Numbered from the stretch's first letter, positions 54,453 to 63,458 are shown. The stretch is 64,000 bases of DNA from Pseudobacter sp. (GCA_017849455.1 JAFIGX010000026.1:62001-126000); one strand, 5' to 3'. Numbers and translations are program-made. The notes: generated by a model not told the origin, from the sequence alone.

Positions 54453-54944
54453 TTAAAGGTTTGTAATTTTTTGAATGATCCCGGTGGTTGAATATCCCTG
54501 AACGATCGGGTTGATCACTACGCGGCCGCCATTTTCCATCACTTCTTTGGCGCCCACGATCTGCTCCACTGTATAATCACCTCCTTTCACCAATACATCA
54601 GGCATGATGGCTTTGATCAATTCCAGCGGCGTACTTTCATTGAAGAGCACCACGGCATCCACCATCAGCAGGGAGGCGAGGAGGAGGGCGCGCGACTGTT
54701 CATCATTGACCGGCCTGCTGTCACCTTTGAGGCCCCTGCAACTGGCGTCTGAATTCAGTCCTACTATCAGGAAATCGGCTTCCCTGGCTGCCTGGGAAAG
54801 AGAGAAGATATGTCCGCGGTGAAGAATATCGAAACAGCCATTGGTGAAGGCGATCGTTTTACTGGTGACCCTCCACTGTGCGATTTTTTTACGTATGTCC
54901 GGTACAGTTAGAATTTTACTTTCAATGATGTCCGCTTTTCTCAT
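54453..54944 (-). CDS. rfaE2: D-glycero-beta-D-manno-heptose 1-phosphate adenylyltransferase
   Basis: The 163-residue nucleotidyltransferase forms ADP-heptose for lipopolysaccharide. The HxGH motif is H42-R-G-H45 in TNGCFDILHRGHIFSL. GLNSDASCRGLKGDSRPVND and DVLVKGGDYT are the RfaE2/HldE C-domain signatures. The separate kinase (RfaE1) is not in view. The start overlaps the flippase-like gene by 23 bases, indicating translational coupling. Confidence 0.93.
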   Translation of the reverse strand: MRKADIIESKILTVPDIRKKIAQWRVTSKTIAFTNGCFDILHRGHIFSLSQAAREADFLIVGLNSDASCRGLKGDSRPVNDEQSRALLLASLLMVDAVVLFNESTPLELIKAIMPDVLVKGGDYTVEQIVGAKEVMENGGRVVINPIVQGYSTTGIIQKITNL

Positions 54945-55947
54945 TGTCCACTTTTTGTTTGTTCAGGTAAGGCAGCAACACCAGGGCGAGCAGGCCAAAG
55001 ATCAGGATCTGGAAGAACTGAACGGTCCAGAGCAACCAGCCGAAAGCTTTGCCATAAGCCTCATCCAGGCCATAGAGGGCCATGGTGGCCAATACCAGTT
55101 CGGGATAAGCGCCTATTCCGCTGGGCGTAATGATCATGGCGATACTACCGCTGAACAGAACGGCCATGGAGGCTTTGATGCCGAAGCCGGAGGTTTCCTG
55201 CAGGGCGAACATGCCTATCTGCACACTGGCCAGGTACATGGTCCAAATAAAGAGCGTATGGAACAGGAACCAGCCTTTGTTCTTCACCAGCCGAACGCTG
55301 GTCAACCCCTGCCAGATGCCCTGTATTACCCGTTTTGTTTTATAGATAAAAGATAAATGCGAATATTTTTTAAAGACGTACCAGGTGGTCCCTGCCAGGA
55401 ATACCAACACTGCTACGAATATGATAACATTGGTGGCCGATAAATGTTTGGCCTTGGAGCCGAAAGTATCGCTGGCCTTGCTGAAGAGAAAATCGCCGAT
55501 CAGCCCGGTCTGCGTTACGATGGTCAGCACCATCAGCAACAGCAGGCAGATCAGGTCGAAAGCGCGTTCGGCCACGATGGTGCCTACGAGCTTGTCGGCC
55601 GGCACTTTTTCATAACGCGCCAGGATAGTGCATTTCAGCACTTCGCCCAGGCGGGGCACGGCCAGGTTGGCGAGATAACCGATCAGCACGGCCAGATAGG
55701 TGTTGCCCAGGCGCGGCTTGCAGCCCAGCGGTTCCATGAGGATCTTCCACCGGATGGCGCGACTGAAATGGCTGGCCAGTAATGCCAGGATAACGGGGAT
55801 CAATAACCAGTAGTTGGCCCTGCGAAGCGAATCCTTGATCATGGGCCATTGATCGGGCTTGATGCTGCTCAGCGACCACCATACCAAAAAAACCGCCAGG
55901 CCGAGAAAGAACAAATATTGAAGAAGGCTGATGAGTTTTTTATTCAT
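54922..55947 (-). CDS. Flippase-like integral membrane protein (UPF0104/lysylphosphatidylglycerol synthase TM region)
   Basis: The 341-residue protein has eight transmembrane segments and the family motifs HFSRAIRWKILMEPLG, NLAVPRLGEVLKCTILARYE and PSGIGAYPELV. The family is related to the flippase part of MprF and to dolichol-phosphate-type transporters, and probably moves an envelope lipid. Co-occurrence with RfaE2 suggests an envelope polysaccharide role. The start is an ATG at 55947. Confidence 0.88.
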   Translation of the reverse strand: MNKKLISLLQYLFFLGLAVFLVWWSLSSIKPDQWPMIKDSLRRANYWLLIPVILALLASHFSRAIRWKILMEPLGCKPRLGNTYLAVLIGYLANLAVPRLGEVLKCTILARYEKVPADKLVGTIVAERAFDLICLLLLMVLTIVTQTGLIGDFLFSKASDTFGSKAKHLSATNVIIFVAVLVFLAGTTWYVFKKYSHLSFIYKTKRVIQGIWQGLTSVRLVKNKGWFLFHTLFIWTMYLASVQIGMFALQETSGFGIKASMAVLFSGSIAMIITPSGIGAYPELVLATMALYGLDEAYGKAFGWLLWTVQFFQILIFGLLALVLLPYLNKQKVDNEKSGHH

Positions 55948-56002
55948 AAAGGATGGGCATGGTGGTATCCGGCAAAAATAATGAGATTATATAACGGGAA
56001 TA

Positions 56003-56347
56003 TTACAATTTATTGCCTTCATTCGGGAACACGATCCAGGGTTTGAAAGTTTTGGCCTTTTCGAAATCCATTCTGCAATACGAGATCACGATCACCGTAT
56101 CGCCAACAGCTCCCTGGCGGGCTGCCGGCCCGTTGAGGCAGCAAACGCCCGAACCCCTTTTGCCCTTGATAAGATAGGTTTCGATGCGGGTGCCGTTATT
56201 CACATTCACGATCTGCACTTTTTCATTGGAGATCATATTGGCCGCGTCCATCAGGTCTTCATCCAGCGTTAAACTCCCTACATAGTTCAGGTTGGCTTCC
56301 GTGATAACGGCCCTGTGGATCTTCGATTTGAGCACTTCTATGTCCAT
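56003..56347 (-). CDS. panD: Aspartate 1-decarboxylase proenzyme
   Basis: The enzyme makes beta-alanine for pantothenate. Its 114 residues include the self-cleavage site G24-S25 in NYVGSLTLDE, which forms the pyruvoyl group. NNGTRIETYLIKGKRGSG and GPAARQGAVGDTVIVISY complete the family core. The C-terminus is slightly short compared with the 120-127 of E. coli type. It is 107 bases downstream of panC on the same strand, so the beta-alanine and pantoate branches are probably co-expressed. Confidence 0.95.
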   Translation of the reverse strand: MDIEVLKSKIHRAVITEANLNYVGSLTLDEDLMDAANMISNEKVQIVNVNNGTRIETYLIKGKRGSGVCCLNGPAARQGAVGDTVIVISYCRMDFEKAKTFKPWIVFPNEGNKL

Positions 56348-56454
56348 GGTACCTTATTAATGGTTTGTTGATGGGTGAGGGGGTCGGTACCCCGACTAAT
56401 AAAAAACGGCCGCAAGCTAAAAAAGTTTGGTGAAATAAAACGAACGATCATTTG

Positions 56455-57303
56455 CTATTCCGTAATGGTCATATTATCAATTAATCGTATCTCACCTAAA
56501 AAGGCGGCTACCAGGGCCACGAGAGATTGCTGGCCATCCCATCTATGGACCGGGGCGAGTGTGTCGGCGTCTGCGACGGCCACATAATCGATCCTGAAGC
56601 CTTTTTCCTGCAGCATGGCTTTTGCGTTGTTGATGGCCGTCTCCAGTCCGTCTGTCCGGAAATGTTGGCGAAGCCATTCCAGGCTTTGATAGATGGTGGC
56701 GGCAATGGGCCTGTCTGCCGCGGGCAACCGCATATTCCGGCTGCTCATGGCCAGCCCGTCCGCTTCCCGCACAGTAGGGCAGGGAATGAGGCGGGTAGGG
56801 GATCGCATCAACTCCAGCAGTTTTTTTACCACCATGCATTGCTGATAATCCTTCCTTCCCATGAACAATTCGTCGGGCGATACGATGCTGAGCAGCCTGT
56901 GCATTACCTGGCATACGCCCTGAAAATGGCCGGGCCTGTATTGCCCTTCCAGTACGGTTTCGAGAAAGCCAAGATCATAGCGTTCCAGTTGAGCTGTGCT
57001 GTTGGGGTACATTTCTGCTACGGAGGGCAGGAAAAGAATATCGGTTCCGGCCGATTCGAGCCGGTAGATATCCTGGTCGAGCGTTACGGGATATTTTTCG
57101 AAATCGCGTGGATCATTGAACTGGGTGGGGTTCACAAAGATGCTGCAGATGGTGCAACCGGTATTTTTTTTCGCAGTGGCGATCAGTTCCAGATGGCCCT
57201 GGTGCAAGGCTCCCATGGTGGGCACGAAGCCTGTTTTGATCGACTGTTGCCTTACTTGCCGGAGGTATTCTTTCAACTGTGATGCCTGCTTGAAAATGAT
57301 CAT
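56455..57303 (-). CDS. panC: Pantothenate synthetase (pantoate-beta-alanine ligase)
   Basis: The 282-residue enzyme of the HIGH-superfamily joins pantoate and beta-alanine. The nucleotide-binding sequence is FVPTMGALHQGHLELI (H34 to H37). Substrate motifs include FVNPTQFNDPRDFEKYP and GRKDYQQCMVV, and the KMSKS-like loop is MSSRNMRLP. The start at 57303 is followed by MIIFKQASQLKEYL. The gene is divergent from the starch-synthase-like gene with a 108-base spacer. Confidence 0.96.
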   Translation of the reverse strand: MIIFKQASQLKEYLRQVRQQSIKTGFVPTMGALHQGHLELIATAKKNTGCTICSIFVNPTQFNDPRDFEKYPVTLDQDIYRLESAGTDILFLPSVAEMYPNSTAQLERYDLGFLETVLEGQYRPGHFQGVCQVMHRLLSIVSPDELFMGRKDYQQCMVVKKLLELMRSPTRLIPCPTVREADGLAMSSRNMRLPAADRPIAATIYQSLEWLRQHFRTDGLETAINNAKAMLQEKGFRIDYVAVADADTLAPVHRWDGQQSLVALVAAFLGEIRLIDNMTITE

Positions 57304-57361
57304 TTTGACTGGTTTAAAAGCGTGGGATCCGCGTTAGACCCCATATTTAATAAATAATCCT

Positions 57362-57369
57362 TAACTTTG
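57362..57369 (+). promoter_or_regulatory. -7 element of starch-synthase-like gene (TAACTTTG)
   Basis: This is an exact TAnnTTTG match 42 bases before the ATG at 57412. Confidence 0.5.
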
Positions 57370-57411
57370 CACCCTGTTTTTTTAAGGTTATCTAACCAAC
57401 CCATATTGGAA

Positions 57412-58224
57412 ATGCTGACAAAGAAAAGAATTTTATTTATTGCTAACGAAATGTCTCCTTACCTGGAAATGACCGAATTTTCTGAAACGGTCAACCGGTT
57501 GGCAATAAAGGCTAATGAAGGTGGATTCGAAGTTCGTTGTATCATGCCCCGTTTTGGTGTTATTAATGAGCGCCGCCACCGTTTACATGAAGTAGTTCGT
57601 TTGTCGGGTATCAATGTGTCGGTCGACAATGACGACTATCCCCTCCAGATCAAAGTAGCTTCTCTCCCCAACGCACGTTTACAGGTTTACTTTCTCGATA
57701 ACGAAGATCTTTTCAAGCGCAAATACATTTTCCATGATGAACATGAAAAATGGTTTGATGACAATGGGCTTCGTACTGTCTTCTTCTGCAAAGGCGCTTT
57801 GGAGACCGTGAAGAAATTCGGATGGCCCCCCGATATCATCCATTGCAGTGGCTGGATGACGGGCCTCATTCCCCTGTACCAGAAAACAGCCTACAAGAAA
57901 GAGCCGGTGTTCGCGCATAGCAAAGTGATCTATACCATCGGCAATAACAGCTTCAAAGAGAAGATGGGCGCCAATTTCCTGAAAGTGGCCAATATCAGCC
58001 CCAATATCAAGGAGAAGGACCTCGAGCCTTTCAAGGACCTGAACAATCTTGCCATGATGAAGGGCGGCGCCACTTATGCGGATGCGGTAACTTTCGGTGC
58101 CGATAAGGTCGACAAAAAGCTGGTGGAAGAATTTGGTAAGGTGAAAGGCAAGAAGGTGCTCACCTATAATGCCGAATCTGATTTAACAGACTATTTACAA
58201 TTGTATTCCGACCTTGCCAAATAA
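57412..58224 (+). CDS. Glycogen/starch synthase N-terminal (GT5) domain protein, no C-terminal catalytic half
   Basis: The protein has 270 residues from MLTKKRILFIANEMSPYLE. It corresponds only to the GT5 N-terminal domain (ANEMSPYLEMTEFSETVNRLA, VRCIMPRFGVINERRHRLHE, PPDIIHCSGWMTGLIPLYQK). The GT1-type C-domain that would carry the nucleotide-sugar site is absent, and no frameshifted remnant follows. The usual KxGG(L/V) motif is replaced by EFSET, so synthase activity is doubtful. It may be a regulator or binding partner. It is 40 bases upstream of the DUF4270 gene. Confidence 0.85.
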   Translation: MLTKKRILFIANEMSPYLEMTEFSETVNRLAIKANEGGFEVRCIMPRFGVINERRHRLHEVVRLSGINVSVDNDDYPLQIKVASLPNARLQVYFLDNEDLFKRKYIFHDEHEKWFDDNGLRTVFFCKGALETVKKFGWPPDIIHCSGWMTGLIPLYQKTAYKKEPVFAHSKVIYTIGNNSFKEKMGANFLKVANISPNIKEKDLEPFKDLNNLAMMKGGATYADAVTFGADKVDKKLVEEFGKVKGKKVLTYNAESDLTDYLQLYSDLAK

Positions 58225-58264
58225 GGTAAACATTCTGTAACCGACTTTAACAAACAATCACTGC

Positions 58265-59704
58265 GTGAATAGGAAAATCTTCGTTTCGGTAATTACTGTT
58301 CTGACCGGCTTATTCATCTATAGTTCCTGTACAAAAGTTGATACTACCGACCTCGGTAACGATCTCATCCCGGCCGTAGACAATGTGCATACATTCGAAA
58401 CCGTCCTCGATGTGAGCACCGATAATTTTCTTTACCAGGATACCACGAGGCTCACGGCCGCATCCCTACATGCGCTGGGCATTATAGCCAACGATCCTGA
58501 ATTCGGTCGCACCGATGCCGCCATTTATTCCTCCTTTACCCCGCTTGCTTATGGCGTTCATCCGTTCTATCGCCAGGATTCCGTGCTCATCGATTCCGTG
58601 GTGCTGTCCCTCTCGTATGGCAGCCTCTACGGTGATTCCAACTCCGTGGAAAGGATAGAAGTACGGACAATAGATCCGGTTGCCGGCAATTTCAAGGATT
58701 CCGTATACCAGATCAGCAATCCGCCCTTCCCGACCCTCGCCGGGGTGATCGGGTTCAGGGACGTGACTTTCAATACGCTCAAGGATTCTCTCACGTATAT
58801 CAATAACCGAACGGATACCGTCAAGGCCAAAAGTGAGCTGCGGATCAAGCTGGACACAGGCTGGGCCAGGCAGTTCGTGAATTACGATACGGCCAATCAA
58901 TATAAGAATGATTCCATTTTCAGGTCGAACTTCAGAGGGCTTGCCATTACCGTCAATGAGGGAGCTTCTGCTGCAAAGAATGCAATAGCCTATTTCGACC
59001 TTACCAATAACGACAGATCGAGGATCACTTTTTACTGCCGCATTACCCGCAATGGTAAAACAGATACCCTGTCGCCCATCTTTTCCCGCGCCGGCACGAT
59101 ACAGGCCAATCTCGTGAAGCATACACCTGCCAACAATTACCTGGCCTACCTGAACAATGGGCCGGGCAATGACGACAAGGTCTATATCCAGAGTGCGCCC
59201 GGTTCTTATGCCACTGTCAAGATACAGGGACTGGATACCTTCAGCAAAGTGAACCGTGTTATCCATCGTGCAGAGCTGATCCTGGAGCAATTGCCTTCCC
59301 TGCAGGATAATATCTATGCGCCTATCCAGACCATGTTTGTGGATGCTATCAATGACGCCAGCGATTCTACATTCACGATCAGGAATGATTTTGTGTATAC
59401 GGGGCAGGGCCAGTTCGGCTATGATATTACCAACCTCGGCGGTTTCTACCACAACAATAAATATGTCTTCAACCTGTCGCGTTACTTCCAGAGCATAGTA
59501 TCGAAAAATATGAGATACAACACGCTCAGGGTGTACGCACCATTCTATACCCGGCCCTGGTGGCAATACCCTGACGGCACCAACAATAAATTGCCCATCC
59601 CCATGTTCGTCAATGAACCCATTGCCAATGGAAGGGTGGTGGTAGGGGGCGGTAGCCATCCCACCAAAAAGATGCGTGTTCGAATAATTTATTCCAAAAT
59701 TTAA
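58265..59704 (+). CDS. DUF4270-family lipoprotein
   Basis: The 479-residue protein starts at GTG (VNRKIFVSVITVLTG) with lipobox IYSSC near residue 20. A beta-rich secreted body follows, with FGRTDAAIYSSFTP and DSVVLSLSYGSLYGDS early and EPIANGRVVVGGGSHPT at the C-terminus, characteristic of DUF4270. It is exported and probably surface- or outer-membrane-associated; function is unknown. This gene order, just after the GT5-like gene, recurs in relatives as far as I recall. Confidence 0.85.
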   Translation: MNRKIFVSVITVLTGLFIYSSCTKVDTTDLGNDLIPAVDNVHTFETVLDVSTDNFLYQDTTRLTAASLHALGIIANDPEFGRTDAAIYSSFTPLAYGVHPFYRQDSVLIDSVVLSLSYGSLYGDSNSVERIEVRTIDPVAGNFKDSVYQISNPPFPTLAGVIGFRDVTFNTLKDSLTYINNRTDTVKAKSELRIKLDTGWARQFVNYDTANQYKNDSIFRSNFRGLAITVNEGASAAKNAIAYFDLTNNDRSRITFYCRITRNGKTDTLSPIFSRAGTIQANLVKHTPANNYLAYLNNGPGNDDKVYIQSAPGSYATVKIQGLDTFSKVNRVIHRAELILEQLPSLQDNIYAPIQTMFVDAINDASDSTFTIRNDFVYTGQGQFGYDITNLGGFYHNNKYVFNLSRYFQSIVSKNMRYNTLRVYAPFYTRPWWQYPDGTNNKLPIPMFVNEPIANGRVVVGGGSHPTKKMRVRIIYSKI

Positions 59705-59714
59705 TATCGTCACT

Positions 59715-59722
59715 TATCTTTG
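59715..59722 (+). promoter_or_regulatory. -7 element of metK (TATCTTTG)
   Basis: This is an exact TAnnTTTG match 71 bases before the ATG. No SAM-riboswitch-like fold was recognised in the leader. Confidence 0.45.
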
Positions 59723-59793
59723 CGCCTGATTTTTGATCAGCTACCGACCATTTATTAACCTATTCTGTTCACAATCTGTCAAATCAAATCTTC

Positions 59794-61047
59794 ATGCCTT
59801 ATTTATTTACATCCGAGAGCGTGTCTGAAGGCCACCCCGATAAAGTAGCCGATCAGATCTCCGATGCCCTGATCGATAATTTCCTGGCATTCGATGCCCA
59901 GTCCAAGGTAGCCTGTGAAACACTGGTAACCACCGGTCAGGTGGTATTGGCCGGAGAAGTAAAATCTTCCGCTTACCTCGATGTACAGGAGATCGCCCGT
60001 GAAGTGATCCGCAAGATCGGGTACACCAAAAGTGAATATATGTTCGAAGCCAGTTCCTGCGGCGTTCTATCCGCCATCCATGAGCAGTCTTCCGATATCA
60101 ACCAGGGTGTAGACAGGAAGAAAAAAGAAGAGCAGGGCGCCGGCGACCAGGGTATGATGTTTGGCTATGCTACCAACGAAACGGAAGATTATATGCCCCT
60201 GGCACTCGACCTGGCCCATAAGCTCCTGATCGAGCTCGCCGCCCTTCGCCGCGAGAACAAACAGGTCAAATACCTGCGCCCGGATGCCAAAAGCCAGGTA
60301 ACGCTCGAATACGACGATCACAACAGGCCGGTGCGCATCGACGCCATCGTGGTCTCTACCCAGCATGATGACTTCGATACCGAAGCCAAAATGCAGGAGA
60401 AGATCAAAAAAGATGTGATCAATATCCTCATCCCCCGTGTAAAAGAAAAATACAAGAAATACGCTCACCTGTTCAACGGAAAGATCAAATACCATATCAA
60501 CCCCACCGGGAAATTCGTGATCGGTGGCCCGCATGGCGATACCGGTCTTACAGGCCGTAAGATCATCGTAGACACCTATGGTGGTAAAGGCGCCCATGGC
60601 GGCGGTGCTTTCAGCGGAAAAGATCCTTCCAAAGTTGACCGTTCTGCGGCTTATGCTACCCGGCATATTGCCAAGAACCTGGTAGCAGCAGGCATTTGTG
60701 ATGAAGTACTGGTGCAGGTTTCCTACGCTATCGGTGTAGCCCAGCCCATGGGATTGTACATCAATACTTATGGCACTGCGAAAGTTGGTCTGAGTGACGG
60801 GCAGATCGCGAAGAAAGTATCCGAGATCTTCGATATGCGCCCTTATTTCATCGAACAGCGCCTGAAACTCCGCAATCCTATCTACAGCGAAACAGCCGCT
60901 TATGGCCACATGGGCCGCAAGCCGGAGATCGTTGAAAAGACCTTCGTTTCCCCCGACGGCAGATCCATCAAGAAAAAAGTGGAACTGTTCACCTGGGAAA
61001 AGCTGGATTACGTGAGCAAGATCAAAAAAGCGTTCAACGTAAAATAA
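59794..61047 (+). CDS. metK: S-adenosylmethionine synthetase
   Basis: The enzyme makes SAM from methionine and ATP. Its 417 residues include the ATP motif SVSEGHPDKVADQISDA-type start (residues 9-25), DQGMMFGYATNE, and the P-loop-like GGGAFSGKDPSKVDRSAAY. Length and motifs are normal for the bacterial enzyme. It is followed by a terminator. Supply of SAM could serve the downstream methyltransferase and the radical SAM protein, but this is general metabolism. Confidence 0.97.
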   Translation: MPYLFTSESVSEGHPDKVADQISDALIDNFLAFDAQSKVACETLVTTGQVVLAGEVKSSAYLDVQEIAREVIRKIGYTKSEYMFEASSCGVLSAIHEQSSDINQGVDRKKKEEQGAGDQGMMFGYATNETEDYMPLALDLAHKLLIELAALRRENKQVKYLRPDAKSQVTLEYDDHNRPVRIDAIVVSTQHDDFDTEAKMQEKIKKDVINILIPRVKEKYKKYAHLFNGKIKYHINPTGKFVIGGPHGDTGLTGRKIIVDTYGGKGAHGGGAFSGKDPSKVDRSAAYATRHIAKNLVAAGICDEVLVQVSYAIGVAQPMGLYINTYGTAKVGLSDGQIAKKVSEIFDMRPYFIEQRLKLRNPIYSETAAYGHMGRKPEIVEKTFVSPDGRSIKKKVELFTWEKLDYVSKIKKAFNVK

Positions 61048-61061
61048 ATTTTGTCGGCACA

Positions 61062-61100
61062 AAACAAAAAGCCTCCTCCTGGTGGGGAGGTTTTTTGTTT
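61062..61100 (+). terminator. Intrinsic terminator of metK
   Basis: CCTCC (61072-61076) pairs with GGAGG (61086-61090), extended by AAACAAAAA upstream pairing with TTTTTTGTTT downstream. The T-tract follows directly. Confidence 0.8.
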
Positions 61101-61124
61101 TTTTGATATTCTTTACTTTCGTGT

Positions 61125-61685
61125 ATGATCGAACAAGTGAATCCCTGGAAAATACTATCTGAGCAGGAGATCTATAAGAATCCCTGGATCGCCCTCATAG
61201 AATACAAGGTCATCAATCCTTCCGGCGGCAATGGCATTTATGGCAAAGTGCATTTCAGGAATGTGGCTGTAGGCGCGCTTCCCCTGGATGAAGACCTGAA
61301 CACCTATCTCGTAGGCCAATACCGGTTCCCCCTCGATCAATACAGTTGGGAGATCCCTGAAGGCGGCTCTCCGGAAGGAGGAGATCATTTATTGTCTGCC
61401 CAAAGGGAATTACTGGAGGAGACCGGATTGGTGGCCGCCAATTGGACGCCTCTTGTAGAAATGCACTTATCCAACTCCGTTAGTGATGAATATGCGATCA
61501 TCTACCTGGCAAGAGGGCTTTCACAGGGAACGGCCTGCCCGGAAGAAACAGAGCAATTGCAGGTGAAGAAGATCCCTTTCGAAGAAGCGTACCGGATGGT
61601 AGATTCAGGGCAGATCACGGATTCGATGTCCGTGGCGGCTATTCTTAAAGTAAAAATCCTCCTGAATGATGGACGGATATCATAA
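61125..61685 (+). CDS. Nudix hydrolase, ADP-ribose pyrophosphatase-like
   Basis: The 186-residue protein has a Nudix region GGSPEGGDHLLSAQRELL followed by EETGL, where the REXXEE core is kept but the first glutamate position is glycine. The upstream EIPEGG and the downstream VSDEYAIIYLARGL match ADP-ribose/ADP-sugar pyrophosphatases. A TACTTTCG near-match to a -7 element lies at 61114-61121. It overlaps the methyltransferase gene by 17-20 bases. Confidence 0.88.
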   Translation: MIEQVNPWKILSEQEIYKNPWIALIEYKVINPSGGNGIYGKVHFRNVAVGALPLDEDLNTYLVGQYRFPLDQYSWEIPEGGSPEGGDHLLSAQRELLEETGLVAANWTPLVEMHLSNSVSDEYAIIYLARGLSQGTACPEETEQLQVKKIPFEEAYRMVDSGQITDSMSVAAILKVKILLNDGRIS

Positions 61686-62448
61686 AAGACCGGCGATCAA
61701 AAAATCCTCCCTCATCATCGGCCGTCAGCCGATCATTGAAGCTATCCAGTCGGGCAGGGCCATCGACAAAATATTATTCCAGCGAAATGTAAGCGGGGAT
61801 GCCATCGGCAGGATCCGCCAACTCGCCAGGGAGCACAATATCCCCATCCAGCAGGTGCCGCCTGAAAAATTACATTCATTTACACAGGCCAATCACCAGG
61901 GCTGTATCGCTATTGCTGCGCTCGTGCAGTATATGGACCTTCAACAAGTGATCGACCATGTGGTGAGCAATGGCGGCACACCGTTATTCGTGATCCTGGA
62001 TGGCGTAACCGATGTTCGTAATATCGGGGCTATCGCCCGGTCGGCCCTCTGCTGCGGCGCCCAGGCATTGATCATCCCCGACAAGGGTGTAGGAGCATTG
62101 AATGAGGAGGCCATCAAATCCTCTGCAGGCGCCCTCGAAAAGATCCATGTGTGCCGGGTGAACAGTCTCATGAAAGCGGTGGATACCCTTCATCTCAACG
62201 GCATCCGTGTATTTGCTTCGGAAATGACGGCCACCACCAGTGTGTTTGAACTGGAATACGGTGATCCTTGTTGTATAGTCGTGGGCAGTGAAGACAAAGG
62301 TATTTTTCCCGGCTTGCTGAAGATCAGCGATACCATTTTCAGGATACCCATGGCCGGCGATTTTGAATCATTGAACGTATCCGTGGCTACCGGGATCATC
62401 CTGTATGAAGCGATGAAGCAGCGGATGGGGGTAGGAAGCAAGGGGTAA
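61666..62448 (+). CDS. rlmB: TrmH/SpoU-family RNA 2'-O-methyltransferase (RlmB-like)
   Basis: The 260-residue knotted SPOUT methyltransferase has an N-terminal substrate-binding domain (SLIIGRQPIIEAIQSG), then motif 1 VRNIGAIARSALCCG, motif 2 IVVGSEDKGIFPGLL and motif 3 FRIPMAGDFESLNVSVAT. This fits methylation of guanosine in 23S rRNA by RlmB. Two adjacent ATGs (61666 and 61669) are possible. The C-terminus is normal. The stop is followed after 26 bases by the lyase gene. Confidence 0.93.
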   Translation: MMDGYHKRPAIKKSSLIIGRQPIIEAIQSGRAIDKILFQRNVSGDAIGRIRQLAREHNIPIQQVPPEKLHSFTQANHQGCIAIAALVQYMDLQQVIDHVVSNGGTPLFVILDGVTDVRNIGAIARSALCCGAQALIIPDKGVGALNEEAIKSSAGALEKIHVCRVNSLMKAVDTLHLNGIRVFASEMTATTSVFELEYGDPCCIVVGSEDKGIFPGLLKISDTIFRIPMAGDFESLNVSVATGIILYEAMKQRMGVGSKG

Positions 62449-62474
62449 GAAGGGACCATAAAAAATGTTGGTGT

Positions 62475-63338
62475 ATGACAAATTTACCTGAGATAAAACT
62501 GGTCGAATGCCCGCGTGATGCCATGCAAGGCTGGAGTTCCATGATACCTACCGGGCAAAAGATAGTTTACCTGAACGCCTTGCTGAGAGTGGGTTTCGAC
62601 ACGCTCGATTTCGGAAGTTTCGTATCGCCCAAAGCCATTCCGCAGATGGCCGATACAAAAGAGGTCGTTCCACAGCTCGATCTCGATGGCACGCATACGA
62701 AACTGCTCGCCATTATTGCCAACCTGCGCGGGGCCGAAGAGGCCCTGGCATTCGATACCATCCATTATCTCGGCTTTCCTTTTTCCGTGTCGGAAACATT
62801 CCAGCAACGGAATACGAACAGCTCCATCAGTGAATCACTGGGCCGTGTCCGGGATATTCAAAACCTCTGTGTGAAAAAGGACAGGGAACTGGTAGTGTAC
62901 ATTTCGATGGGCTTTGGAAACCCTTACCATGATCCCTGGTCGGATGAGATCGTTTTTCAATGGGTAGATCAATTGGTGGCGATGGGGATCAAAACGATCT
63001 CACTGGCCGATACGGTTGGACTGGCAACACCTACCCAGGTGCAAACGATCACCCAATACCTGGTCAATGCCTTGCCCGGTATCGAGATCGGGGTACATCT
63101 CCATTCCACACCGCATAACTGGAAAGCCAAGATCGACGCGGCTTTGCAGGCAGGATGCCGCCGCTTCGACGGAGCACTGAAAGGTATTGGCGGATGCCCC
63201 ATGGCCGATGATGAACTGGTCGGCAATATGAATACCGAATGGATGTTGCAATATTTCGATGAACTGAAAATATCCCCATCGCTCCACAGGGAAGCCCTCA
63301 CTGAAGCAAGCGCCATGGCGGAGGAGATCTTTCATTGA
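62475..63338 (+). CDS. HMG-CoA-lyase-like aldolase (HMGL superfamily)
   Basis: The 287-residue TIM-barrel enzyme has catalytic features of hydroxymethylglutaryl-CoA lyase: opening VECPRDAMQGW (Arg-Asp pair), metal ligands in GVHLHSTPHNW, and the loop GGCPMADDELVGN with the conserved cysteine. The loop differs from the human-type GGCPYA-x-GASGN, so the substrate may differ. It would act in leucine or ketone-body breakdown. The stop is 3 bases before a repeat. Confidence 0.86.
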   Translation: MTNLPEIKLVECPRDAMQGWSSMIPTGQKIVYLNALLRVGFDTLDFGSFVSPKAIPQMADTKEVVPQLDLDGTHTKLLAIIANLRGAEEALAFDTIHYLGFPFSVSETFQQRNTNSSISESLGRVRDIQNLCVKKDRELVVYISMGFGNPYHDPWSDEIVFQWVDQLVAMGIKTISLADTVGLATPTQVQTITQYLVNALPGIEIGVHLHSTPHNWKAKIDAALQAGCRRFDGALKGIGGCPMADDELVGNMNTEWMLQYFDELKISPSLHREALTEASAMAEEIFH

Positions 63339-63340
63339 GA

Positions 63341-63434
63341 GTTTGCAGTGGGCAATTGGCAGTTTGCTGCACCCTGAAAAAAGAAATTTCATTTCGTTAC
63401 GTTGTCTCCCAACTGCCAATTGCCCACTGCAAAC
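63341..63434. repeat. Inverted repeat built of 7-base RTTGGCA words (perfect arms)
   Basis: Bases 63341-63364 and 63411-63434 are perfect reverse complements (24 of 24) with a 46-base loop. Arms read GTTTGCA, GTGGGCA, ATTGGCA, GTT. It is the same word family as at 48226-48330. Confidence 0.85.
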
Positions 63435-63458
63435 TGCCAACTTAAATAATTACACACT

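Noticed and set aside
58466..59713. Long minus-strand frame of 415 codons
   Set aside because: It is fully antisense to the DUF4270 lipoprotein gene and has no recognisable domain.
59705..59793. SAM riboswitch before metK
   Set aside because: The leader is too short and no conserved SAM-riboswitch core was recognised.
60067..61062. Long minus-strand frame of 331 codons
   Set aside because: It is antisense to metK and rich in residues typical of reverse-strand shadow frames.
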